Source of the DNA: Mycolicibacterium mageritense
GTDB lineage: Bacteria; Actinomycetota; Actinomycetes; Mycobacteriales; Mycobacteriaceae
Direction: 5' to 3'
DNA length: 64,000 nt
Assembly (NCBI RefSeq): GCF_010727475.1
Contig: NZ_AP022567.1
Coordinates: 5,270,001-5,334,000, forward strand
Shown: piece after piece, positions 36,527 to 44,506 of the stretch
Layout of the letters: each line of letters starts with the position of its first letter
Numbering within the stretch: position 1 is the stretch's first letter
Notes under the pieces: model-generated
Database searches by the model: none
What the model saw: only the letters and a program-made list of their open reading frames with translations
Told to the model about the DNA's origin: nothing
Position numbers and translations under genes: made by a program

Positions 36527-37044
36527 GAGACTTTACGATCGAGCTGACCGTCAACGGAAAACGGTGGGTGATCAACACCGACGTGCGCACGACCCTGCTC
36601 GACCTGTTACGCGAACGGCTCCGCCTCACCGGTACCAAGAAGGGTTGCGATCACGGGCTGTGCGGTGCCTGCACGGTCACGGTCGACGGTGAGCGGGTGC
36701 TGAGTTGCCTGACGCTGGCGGCCTCGATCACCGGACGCGGTGTCGGCACCGTGGAAGCAACCGCCGCGCCCGGTGAACTGACCCCGATGCAGTGGGCGTT
36801 CATCGACCGCGACGCCTTCCAGTGCGGCTACTGCACGTCGGGACAGGTCACGTCGGCACACGCGGTGCTTCGCGAGCACGCCCGGGGCGACCTCTCGGCG
36901 GAATCGTTCGGGCAACGTGATGTCTCCATGCCACCATGCTTGAGCCGCAACGAGATCCGGGAACGTATGGCCGGAAACATCTGCCGGTGCGGGGCGTACG
37001 ACAACATCGTCGCGGCCATCGAAGATGTGGCCGGTGGGCGATGA
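36523..37044 (+). CDS. Molybdenum hydroxylase [2Fe-2S] subunit (PaoA/CoxS-like)
   Basis: 173 aa from TTG 36523, which overlaps the preceding stop (TTGA) and has GGGAG upstream. Plant-type [2Fe-2S] ligands are C42, C47, C50 and C62. The second cluster uses C101, C104, C154 and C156 (CGYC ... CRC). A short insertion (about 120-140, LSAESFGQRDVSMPPC) separates the two halves of the second motif. It passes electrons from the molybdenum centre to FAD. Confidence 0.9.
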   Translation: MRDFTIELTVNGKRWVINTDVRTTLLDLLRERLRLTGTKKGCDHGLCGACTVTVDGERVLSCLTLAASITGRGVGTVEATAAPGELTPMQWAFIDRDAFQCGYCTSGQVTSAHAVLREHARGDLSAESFGQRDVSMPPCLSRNEIRERMAGNICRCGAYDNIVAAIEDVAGGR

Positions 37045-38036
37045 AGCCGTTCACGTTCACCCACGCGACCGAGATGGCCGATGCGGTAGCAGCGGCGTCG
37101 GCAGGCGCCAGGTATTACGCGGGCGGAACCAACCTCCTCGACCTCATGAAGAACGGCGTCGAAGCGCCGGATTCGCTGGTCGACATCGGCCGGCTCGATC
37201 TGCGGTCCATCGGGGAGACGCCCGAGGGCGGGGTGCTGATCCAAGCCGGTGCCACCAACAGCGCCGTGGCCAATCACCCGCTCATCCGCACGCGGTATCC
37301 CGTGCTCTCGCAGGCCATCCTGTCCGGAGCGACCACGCAGCTGCGCAACATGGCAACCGCCGGCGGTAACCTGGTCCAGCGCACGCGGTGCCCGTACTTC
37401 ATGGACCCCGAGTTCCGGCAGTGCAACAAACGGATGCCGGGTACGGGTTGCGCGGCCCGGGACGGGTTCAACCGCGAGCATGCGTTGTTCGGGGCCGGCG
37501 AGGCTTGCGTGGCGGTGCACCCGTCCGACATGGCCGTGGCGCTGACGATCCTCGACGCCACAGTGCATGTGCTGGGTCCGAACGGTTCCCGCAGCATCGC
37601 GATCGCCGACTTCTTCGCGTTGCCGGGGAAGCACCCGGAACAGGACAACACGTTGCGGCCCGCCGAGCTGATCACGGGTATCGAGCTGCCGCCCGGTGTG
37701 TTCGGTGCGGCGAGTTGGTATCTCAAGGTGCGTGACCGGCACAGTTATGCCTTCGCCTTGGTCTCGGTGGCGGCCGGACTCGGCATCGCCGACGGCGTCA
37801 TCACACATGCCGCGGTGGCGCTGGGCGGTGTGGCGGCGCGGCCATGGCGCGTCCGGGCCGCCGAACGGAGCCTGATCGGCGCCCCGGCGACGACCGAGAG
37901 CTATCGACGCGCCGCGACAGTACTCATGTCGGGGGCACAGCCGTTGAGCCAGAACGGATTCAAGGTCGCGTTGGGCCACAACAGCGTGGTCCGGGCGTTG
38001 ACCGTCGCGGCGTCACGGCATGATCAGGGTGCGTGA
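37041..38036 (+). CDS. Molybdenum hydroxylase FAD subunit with [4Fe-4S] insertion (PaoB-like)
   Basis: 331 aa, ATG 37041 overlapping the previous stop by four bases (ATGA). AGGTNLLDLMK and NMATAGGNL bind FAD. After residue 112 come RTRCPYF, QCNKR, GTGCAAR and GEACVAVHPSD, giving C117, C128, C137 and C156. This is the pattern of E. coli PaoB (YagS), which carries an extra [4Fe-4S] cluster. The three genes therefore match the PaoABC aldehyde oxidoreductase type rather than the CO dehydrogenase type. The 3' end overlaps the convergent carboxyltransferase gene by 24 bases. Confidence 0.9.
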   Translation: MKPFTFTHATEMADAVAAASAGARYYAGGTNLLDLMKNGVEAPDSLVDIGRLDLRSIGETPEGGVLIQAGATNSAVANHPLIRTRYPVLSQAILSGATTQLRNMATAGGNLVQRTRCPYFMDPEFRQCNKRMPGTGCAARDGFNREHALFGAGEACVAVHPSDMAVALTILDATVHVLGPNGSRSIAIADFFALPGKHPEQDNTLRPAELITGIELPPGVFGAASWYLKVRDRHSYAFALVSVAAGLGIADGVITHAAVALGGVAARPWRVRAAERSLIGAPATTESYRRAATVLMSGAQPLSQNGFKVALGHNSVVRALTVAASRHDQGA

Positions 38037-39512
38037 CACCGGCTCCGGAGCGGCCTGCCTGCCGTAGATGCCTTGATGCAGCGCGACCAGCAGAGCGTTG
38101 CGGGTTTCGTCGGGAGCGATCAGCTCGTCGAATCCGAGGTGGCTCGCGGACCGGTACGAGGCTTCCAGTTCCATCTTCTTGAGCACTTCGGTGACATCCT
38201 CGCCGGCGTGCGCGGCGCGGCCCAGCGCGGCTGCGCCCATCGCGCCCATGGTCGCCCCCGGGTAGGCGAACGTGGCGACCTGGTCGTCGAACCCCAGCAG
38301 CGACATCACCATTGAGCCGAAGCCGAACGCCTTGCGCAGTGTCACGTGCATTTTGATGGTGGTCGCGGCCGTCTGCGCGGCGAACATCCTTGCCCCGCTG
38401 CGTAACACGCCGGCACGTTCGGACCGGCTGCCCGGCAGCATGCCGGGATTGTCGGCCAGGAAGACGATCGGCAGGTGGAACGAATCGGCGACCGAGATGA
38501 AGTGTGCGGCCTTGTCGGCCGCGTCGGCGTCGATCGAACCGGCCAGCACCTGCGGTTGGTTGGCGACGACTGCCACGGGGTGTCCGCCGAGATGCGCCAG
38601 CGCACAGATGATTGCGCGGCCGAACTTGGGCTGCACCTCGAACCAGTCGGTGCGGTCGAACACCGCATCCAGGACCGTTCGCATGTCGTATACGCGGCGG
38701 TTGTCTCGCGAGACGATCTCGAGCAGTTCGGGTGTCGCCCGCGGGGCGGCGGACTCGTCGACTTCTGCGGTCGGCGGGTAGGACCAGGCGCTGGGCGGGA
38801 AATACGACAAGTAGCGACGGATGTCGTCGAGCACGGCCTCGTCGTTGTCGCCGAAGTTGTGGATCACGCCGCTGGCGAGCGCCACCGCGGGGCCACCCAG
38901 TTCTTCCTTCGAGATGTCCTCTCCGGTCGACTCTTTCACCACCGGAGGCCCGGCGGTGAAGATCGCGCCGTGCGGGCTCATGATGGTGAAGTCACAGACC
39001 GGGGCCACCAGGGCACCGTGCCCGGCGGACGCGCCGAGGACGGCCGAGACCGTCGGAACCCGCCCGGAGCACCGCGCCTGTGCGATGAGGTCGGTGGGCG
39101 TCCGGCCGTAATGCTCGCCCGCGGCCGCGCGGAACCCGGCGCCCTCCAACAGCATCACCAGCGGAATCTTGTTGCGCAGGGCCAATTCCGCGAGCCGGTA
39201 CCGTTTGGCGTTGCCGCCCGGCCCGATGCTGCCCGCAAGCGTCGTGAAATCCTCGGCGCCCACCATCACCGGCGTCCCGTTGACGAGACCGGTGCCTGCC
39301 ACGATGCCGTCGGAGGCGATGTCGCCGCCGACCAGTGTGCCGAATTCCTGGAATGTGCCGGGGTCGAGCAGGTGGTCCAGCCTGGCGCGGGCATCGAGCT
39401 TGCCCTTGGCGTGATGCTTGGCCAGGCGCTCCGGGCCGCCCATCTTGTAGGCGTGCTGACGACGGCGATCGAGGTCTTCCAGCGACTCCTTCCAGTCGTG
39501 GGCGTGTGTCAC
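38013..39512 (-). CDS. Acyl-CoA carboxylase carboxyltransferase (beta) subunit
   Basis: 499 aa from GTG 39512, chosen for GGAGG five bases upstream. It has the two crotonase-like carboxyltransferase halves of the PccB/AccD family: GMVSP-like region SPHGAIFTAGPPVVKESTGEDIS, then NQPQVLAGSIDADAADKAAHFI and the oxyanion region FGFGSMVMSLLGFDDQVATFAYPGATMG. No biotin carboxylase or BCCP gene lies nearby, so it must borrow the alpha subunit from another locus, for example AccA. It would carboxylate a propionyl-, methylcrotonyl- or geranyl-like acyl-CoA; specificity is not readable. Confidence 0.89.
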   Translation of the reverse strand: MTHAHDWKESLEDLDRRRQHAYKMGGPERLAKHHAKGKLDARARLDHLLDPGTFQEFGTLVGGDIASDGIVAGTGLVNGTPVMVGAEDFTTLAGSIGPGGNAKRYRLAELALRNKIPLVMLLEGAGFRAAAGEHYGRTPTDLIAQARCSGRVPTVSAVLGASAGHGALVAPVCDFTIMSPHGAIFTAGPPVVKESTGEDISKEELGGPAVALASGVIHNFGDNDEAVLDDIRRYLSYFPPSAWSYPPTAEVDESAAPRATPELLEIVSRDNRRVYDMRTVLDAVFDRTDWFEVQPKFGRAIICALAHLGGHPVAVVANQPQVLAGSIDADAADKAAHFISVADSFHLPIVFLADNPGMLPGSRSERAGVLRSGARMFAAQTAATTIKMHVTLRKAFGFGSMVMSLLGFDDQVATFAYPGATMGAMGAAALGRAAHAGEDVTEVLKKMELEASYRSASHLGFDELIAPDETRNALLVALHQGIYGRQAAPEPVSRTLIMP

Positions 39513-39566
39513 GGTGGCCTCCACTCCTCGAACGCGGTCGGCTTGTAGCCTAACCCCGTTGACCAT

Positions 39567-39583
39567 ACTGAATTGCTTACTGT
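39567..39583. promoter_or_regulatory. 17-bp operator between the carboxylase and LLM genes
   Basis: ACTGAATTGCTTACTGT matches 11 of 14 arm positions of the island palindrome. It lies in the divergent promoter region 39513-39645 and is the most distal copy seen. Confidence 0.5.
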
Positions 39584-39645
39584 AGCGTCGAACAGGTGGG
39601 TGGGTTGCGCGTGACCGAACGTTTCGGCACAGGCACGCACGCGCA

Positions 39646-40701
39646 ATGACCAGCGCGGTAGCCTCTGCGGTGAAGGTCGACCGGGGGATACCCGGTCACC
39701 TTGCCACGGTTGCTCATACGGCACGTGAGCTCGAATCGCGGGGTTACGACGGATGCTGGACCGGCGAGATCGACCACGACCCGTTTCTGCCTCTTGTGCT
39801 CGCGGCTGAGCACACCAGCAACATGCGGCTCGGCACGAGCATCGCCGTCGCGTTCGCGCGTAGCCCCATGACGGTCGCACATCTGGGCTGGGATCTTCAG
39901 GCCTACTCCCGCGGCCGGTTCATCCTCGGCCTCGGAACCCAGATCCGTCCGCACATCGAGAAGCGGTTCGGAATGCCGTGGAGTCATCCCGCCCGACGCA
40001 TGCGCGAATACATCCTGGCGCTGCACGCGATCTGGTCATGCTGGCGCGACGGCACCAGGCTGCGGTTCGAGGGCGAGTTCTACACGCACAAGATCATGAC
40101 GCCGATGTTCACGCCAGAACCGTCGGGTGAGGCGTTCCCGAAAGTGTTCGTGGCAGCCGTCGGCGGGGCGATGACCGAAATATGCGGTGAGGTCGCCGAC
40201 GGGCTTCTCGCGCACGCGTTCACCACGCGGCGCTATCTCGACGAGGTCACTCTGCCCGCCCTGAGGCGCGGCCTGGAACGTTCGGGGCGCCAAAGGGATG
40301 CCCTCGAGTTGTCCTGCCCGGTGTTGCTCGTGACCGGTGCCGACGAGCAGGAGATGTCCGCGGCCGCGGTGGCGACCCGCAAGCAACTCGCCTTCTACGC
40401 CTCGACGCCCGCCTACCGCAAGGTTCTCGAACAGCACGGCTGGGCAGACTTGCAGATCGACCTGCACCGATTGTCGATGGCAGGGAAGTGGGACGAAATG
40501 GGTGCGCTGATCGACGACGACGTGCTCGACGCGTTCGGCGTGGTCGCCCCTATCCCGGAGTTGGCCCGCGCGTTGCACAACCGCTGTGCCGGTGCCGTCG
40601 ACCGGGTTCTGCCTGCCTTTCCGGCGACGGTGCCCCGGGCGACCGTCGACGCGGTACTCGACGAGTTCCGACAGTGTCAGCCCGTGAGGAGCAGCCCGTG
40701 A
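39646..40701 (+). CDS. Luciferase-like (LLM) oxidoreductase, probably F420-dependent
   Basis: 351 aa, ATG 39646. TARELESRGYDGCWTGEIDHDPF, MRLGTSIAVAFARSPMTVAH and GRFILGLGTQIRPHIEKRFG are the TIM-barrel motifs of the TIGR03617-like mycobacterial group. It is coupled to the following P450 by a four-base GTGA overlap, so the two probably act in sequence, one hydroxylating and the other oxidising or reducing a small organic substrate. Divergent from the carboxyltransferase. Confidence 0.88.
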   Translation: MTSAVASAVKVDRGIPGHLATVAHTARELESRGYDGCWTGEIDHDPFLPLVLAAEHTSNMRLGTSIAVAFARSPMTVAHLGWDLQAYSRGRFILGLGTQIRPHIEKRFGMPWSHPARRMREYILALHAIWSCWRDGTRLRFEGEFYTHKIMTPMFTPEPSGEAFPKVFVAAVGGAMTEICGEVADGLLAHAFTTRRYLDEVTLPALRRGLERSGRQRDALELSCPVLLVTGADEQEMSAAAVATRKQLAFYASTPAYRKVLEQHGWADLQIDLHRLSMAGKWDEMGALIDDDVLDAFGVVAPIPELARALHNRCAGAVDRVLPAFPATVPRATVDAVLDEFRQCQPVRSSP

Positions 40702-41933
40702 GCAGTAGGACCATCGACGACGCCGCCAAGGTGTTCGCCATCCCGTCGGCTTACACCGATGACGCGAAATTCCATGCCGCGCTGGCGCATCTGCGAACCA
40801 ACGCGCCGGTTTCGTGGGTCGAGGTGCCGTCGTATCAGCCGTTCTGGGCGGTCACCAAACATGCCGACATCATGGCGATCGAACGCGCCGACGACGTGTT
40901 CACCAACGCGCCCCGTCCGGTTCTGGTGACCGCGGCGGACGACGAGCGTCAGGCCGCGGTCGGCGTGCGCACGCTCATCCACATGGATGATCCGGAGCAT
41001 CGCGTCATGCGGGCGATCGGCGCGGACTGGTTCCGGCCGAAGGCCATGCGCGCGCTGAAGGTACGGGTCGACGAACTCGCCAGGATCCACGTCGACAAGA
41101 TGCTCGACGCGGGTGGCGAATGCGATTTCGTGCAGGAGATCGCGGTCAACTATCCGCTGTACGTCATCATGTCGCTGCTCGGGGTGCCAGAGGCGGATTT
41201 CCCGCTGATGCTGAGCCTCACCCAGGAACTGTTCGGCAACGACGACGACGAGTTCAAACGCGCCGCGGACGAGGGCGACACCATGACCGCGCTGCTGGAG
41301 ATGTTCCAGTACTTCAGCGAGCTCACCGCCGCCAGGCGGGAAAACCCCACCGGTGACCTGGCTTCCGCGATTGCGAACGCGCGGGTGGACGGGCAGCCGC
41401 TCAACGACATCGAGACCGTGTCCTACTACGCGATCGTGGCGGCCGCGGGCCACGACACCACGAGCGCGACGATATCGGGCGGCATGCTCGCGCTGCTCGA
41501 AAACCCGGCTGAACTCGAAAGACTGCGCAGCGACCCGCGACTCATGGCGACGGCGGTCGAGGAGATGATCCGGTGGGTCACCCCGGTCAAGGCGTTCATG
41601 CGCACCGCGGCCATCGACACCGTGGTGCGTGACATACCCGTCGCGGCAGGCGAATCGGTTCTGCTGTCCTACCCGTCGGGCAACCGCGACGAGGACATCT
41701 TCGACGAGCCGTTCCGGTTCGACGTCGGACGCGACCCCAACAAGCACGTGGCATTCGGGTACGGCGTGCACTTCTGTCTGGGTGCGGCCCTGGCACGCAT
41801 GGAGATCAACAGCTTCTTCAGTGAGCTGATCCCTCGGCTGGATTCGATCGAGCTGACCGGCTCGCCACAGCACACCGCGACCACGTTCGTCGGCGGCCTC
41901 AAGCACCTGCCGGTCCGGTACTCGCTCAAGTAA
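40698..41933 (+). CDS. Cytochrome P450
   Basis: 411 aa from GTG 40698, overlapping the LLM stop by four bases. Haem motif FGYGVHFCLGAALARME gives Cys360. The I-helix is VAAAGHDTTSATISG with the acid-alcohol pair, and the K-helix EEMIRWVTP. It is a classical class I actinobacterial P450 (CYP125/142/268-like in general appearance; the subfamily is not assigned). It ends the catabolic island and is followed by a strong palindromic repeat facing the CstA operon. Confidence 0.93.
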   Translation: MSSRTIDDAAKVFAIPSAYTDDAKFHAALAHLRTNAPVSWVEVPSYQPFWAVTKHADIMAIERADDVFTNAPRPVLVTAADDERQAAVGVRTLIHMDDPEHRVMRAIGADWFRPKAMRALKVRVDELARIHVDKMLDAGGECDFVQEIAVNYPLYVIMSLLGVPEADFPLMLSLTQELFGNDDDEFKRAADEGDTMTALLEMFQYFSELTAARRENPTGDLASAIANARVDGQPLNDIETVSYYAIVAAAGHDTTSATISGGMLALLENPAELERLRSDPRLMATAVEEMIRWVTPVKAFMRTAAIDTVVRDIPVAAGESVLLSYPSGNRDEDIFDEPFRFDVGRDPNKHVAFGYGVHFCLGAALARMEINSFFSELIPRLDSIELTGSPQHTATTFVGGLKHLPVRYSLK

Positions 41934-41935
41934 GA

Positions 41936-41999
41936 CCGCGAGCAGACGCAAAATCCCGCAAAAAGCCTCTGATTTGGGCGATTTCGTGTCTGCTCGCGG
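41936..41999. repeat. Palindromic repeat GCGAGCAG...CTGCTCGC, copy 2 (terminator position)
   Basis: The 20-base arms 41936-41955 and 41980-41999 pair with two mismatches. The outer CCGCGAGCAGAC/GTCTGCTCGCGG is perfect, and the loop is 24 bases. It begins three bases after the P450 stop and faces the convergent YbdD/CstA genes. It shares its ends with the copies at 23155 and 53630. Confidence 0.75.
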
Positions 42000-42021
42000 G
42001 GATGACGGCCCGAAATGCCCG

Positions 42022-42225
42022 TCAGCAGCAACGCGCGCCGGGGTTGGCCTCGGTGTTGCGGTGCCGCATCTTCCAGTAGTCACGCTCAGACAGCACGGGT
42101 TCGCCCGGATGGGCGCGGGTGTGGTGCTCGACGTAGCGCCGGTAGTGGTTGTCTCCCATCAATGTCCCGCAGTACCAGCTGATCTGGCGTGCGGCCTGGC
42201 GTGTGCGCTCGGCAAGGCGTCCCAT
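42022..42225 (-). CDS. YbdD/YjiX-family small protein
   Basis: 67 aa from ATG 42225. ISWYCGTLMGDNHYRRYVEHH, PGEPVLSERDYWKMRH and the Cys-Cys C-terminus are characteristic of the small protein (DUF466) encoded next to CstA/BtsT peptide or pyruvate transporters. The gene overlaps the end of cstA by 67 bases in another frame, so translation is probably coupled. It may assist the carrier. Confidence 0.88.
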   Translation of the reverse strand: MGRLAERTRQAARQISWYCGTLMGDNHYRRYVEHHTRAHPGEPVLSERDYWKMRHRNTEANPGARCC

Positions 42226-44459
42226 TGTTTCTGCACCTCCTTCTCGGCTGAGGTGGGGATCAAACCCGACGGCGCGAAGATCCGCGACGGCACCGGCTCG
42301 TCCTCGGCGAGGGGACGGCCGGTGCCGCGCAGCGCCCGCAGCGCCATCACGACACCCGCCGTGAACACGATGAGTACCAGCGCCGCGAACACGATCGACA
42401 ACGTGCCCTGGATGAACGTGTTGCGGATGACGGCATCGATCTGGTCCGGGTTCTTCGCCGCGCCGAACGTCGACTTGCCCGCCTCCTTCGCCGCGACGTA
42501 CTGCGAATGCTGCTTCCAGTAGCCGACTTTCGGGTCGCCCGAGAAGATCTTCTGCCACGATGCCGTCATGGTCACCGTGAGATCCCAGAGCAACGGAATG
42601 CCGGGAATCCACGCCCACTTCGCCAACCCGCGTTTGATCACCACCACGGTGACCACCGTGAGAGCAATCGCGGCGAGCAATTGGTTGGCGATGCCGAACA
42701 GCGGGAACAGGGTGTTGATGCCGCCGAGCGGGTCGGTCACACCCATCAGCAGGATGCTGCCCCACGCGGCCACCACGATGACGCTGCAGGTCCAGGCACC
42801 CACCCGCCAGCTCGGGTTGCGCAGCTTCTTCAACGGGCCACCGAGGTTGCCCAGGCCGTCGGACAGCATGAACCGCGCCACGCGGGTTCCGGCGTCGACC
42901 GTGGTGAGGATGAACAGCGCCTCGAACATGATCGCGAAGTGGTACCAGAACGCCTTGAGGCTCTCGCCGCCGAACACCTGGTGCAGCACCTCCGACATGC
43001 CGAACGCGAGAGTGGGGGCGCCGCCGGTGCGGGACACGATCGACTCCTCGCCGACCCCTTCCGCGGCGGCGGTGATCTCCTCGGCCGTGATGGGCCGGCC
43101 CGACAGGCCGAGACCGTTGACGTAGTCGGCCGCGGTCTGGGCGGTGGTGCCCGTCTGCGCGGACGGCGCGTTGATCGCGAAGTAAAGGTGCTGGTTGAGG
43201 ATCGCCGCGGTGATCAACGCCATGATGGCGACGAACGACTCGGTGAGCATGCCGCCGTAGCCGATCAGCCGCATCTGGCTTTCCTTCTCCAGCAGCTTCG
43301 GTGTGGTGCCCGACGAGATCAGCGAATGGAAGCCCGACAGCGCGCCGCACGCGATCGTGATGAAAAGGAACGGGAACAGCGAACCGGCGAACACGGGGCC
43401 GGTGCCGCTGGCGGCGAAGTTCGAGATCGCCGGCGCCTCCATGACAGGTCGGGCGATCACGATGCCGACGGCCAGCAGCGCGATGGTGCCGACCTTCATG
43501 AACGTCGACAGGTAGTCCCGGGGCGCCAGCAGCAACCACACCGGAAGTACCGAGGCGGCCAGGCCGTAGATGATGATGCACCACGACAGCGTGACCTTCG
43601 ACAACGTGAACCAGTTGACACCCCAATCGGTCTCGGCGACCCAGCCGCCCGCGATGACCGCGAGCAGCAGCAGAACGACGCCGATCAGCGACACCTCGGA
43701 GACCCGGCCCGGACGCAGGTAGCGCAGATACAAGCCCATGAAGACGGCGATCGGGATCGTCATGGCGATCGAGAACACGCCCCACGGGCTTTCGGCCAGC
43801 GCGTTGACCACCACGAGCGCGAGCACGGCCAGCAGGATCACCATGATCACGAGGACGCCGACGATCGCGGCGACACCACCGACCGACCCGAGTTCGTCGC
43901 GGGCCATCTGGCCCAGCGACCGGCCCCTGCGGCGCACCGAGATCGACAACACCAGGTAGTCCTGCACGCAGCCGGCCACGACCGCGCCGATGATGATCCA
44001 GATGGTGCCCGGCAGATAACCCATCTGCATGGCCAGCACCGGGCCGACGAGCGGGCCTGCGCCCGCGATCGCGGCGAAATGATGGCCGAACAGCACCCGG
44101 CGGTCGGTCGGCAGATAATCCGTACCGTTCTCGAAAAGCTCTGCCGGAGTGGCACAGTCATCGCGCGGGCGCACGATCTTCATCTCGATGAGCCGCGCGT
44201 AGAAGCGGAATCCGATGACATAGGTGCAGATTGCCGCGATCACGAACCAGACCGCGTTGACGGTCTCCCCGCGGAAGAACGCGATCACCGCCCATGCCAC
44301 GGCGGCGAGCAGCGCGATGACCGCGAAGACGATCCGGTGCCGGGCAGTGATGGGAGAGCGGTCGATGATCGCTACCGGCGGAAGGTCTTTGTCAGTGCGG
44401 ATATACGTGACGTCGCCGTCCTGCTCCTCGATGCGATCGGGTGCGGTGGGTGTGGCCAT
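42159..44459 (-). CDS. cstA: Carbon starvation protein CstA (peptide/pyruvate transporter)
   Basis: 766 aa, ATG 44459. It is a large hydrophobic protein of about 16-18 membrane helices. Family motifs include FYARLIEMKIVRPRDDCATPAELFENGTDYLPTDRRVLFGHHFAAIAGAGPLVGP near the N-terminus and the GGMLTESFVAIMAL region. CstA-type carriers take up peptides or pyruvate under starvation. The neighbour ligB gives the same pair as Rv3062/Rv3063 of M. tuberculosis. The last 22 codons lie inside the ybdD-like gene and give an unusual Ala/His/Arg-rich tail. Confidence 0.94.
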   Translation of the reverse strand: MATPTAPDRIEEQDGDVTYIRTDKDLPPVAIIDRSPITARHRIVFAVIALLAAVAWAVIAFFRGETVNAVWFVIAAICTYVIGFRFYARLIEMKIVRPRDDCATPAELFENGTDYLPTDRRVLFGHHFAAIAGAGPLVGPVLAMQMGYLPGTIWIIIGAVVAGCVQDYLVLSISVRRRGRSLGQMARDELGSVGGVAAIVGVLVIMVILLAVLALVVVNALAESPWGVFSIAMTIPIAVFMGLYLRYLRPGRVSEVSLIGVVLLLLAVIAGGWVAETDWGVNWFTLSKVTLSWCIIIYGLAASVLPVWLLLAPRDYLSTFMKVGTIALLAVGIVIARPVMEAPAISNFAASGTGPVFAGSLFPFLFITIACGALSGFHSLISSGTTPKLLEKESQMRLIGYGGMLTESFVAIMALITAAILNQHLYFAINAPSAQTGTTAQTAADYVNGLGLSGRPITAEEITAAAEGVGEESIVSRTGGAPTLAFGMSEVLHQVFGGESLKAFWYHFAIMFEALFILTTVDAGTRVARFMLSDGLGNLGGPLKKLRNPSWRVGAWTCSVIVVAAWGSILLMGVTDPLGGINTLFPLFGIANQLLAAIALTVVTVVVIKRGLAKWAWIPGIPLLWDLTVTMTASWQKIFSGDPKVGYWKQHSQYVAAKEAGKSTFGAAKNPDQIDAVIRNTFIQGTLSIVFAALVLIVFTAGVVMALRALRGTGRPLAEDEPVPSRIFAPSGLIPTSAEKEVQKQWDALPSAHARPHARSAGTAGH

Positions 44460-44506
44460 GGACTGATCTTTTCATCGTCGCCGCGCGCTGTGGGGCAGAA
44501 CCCACG

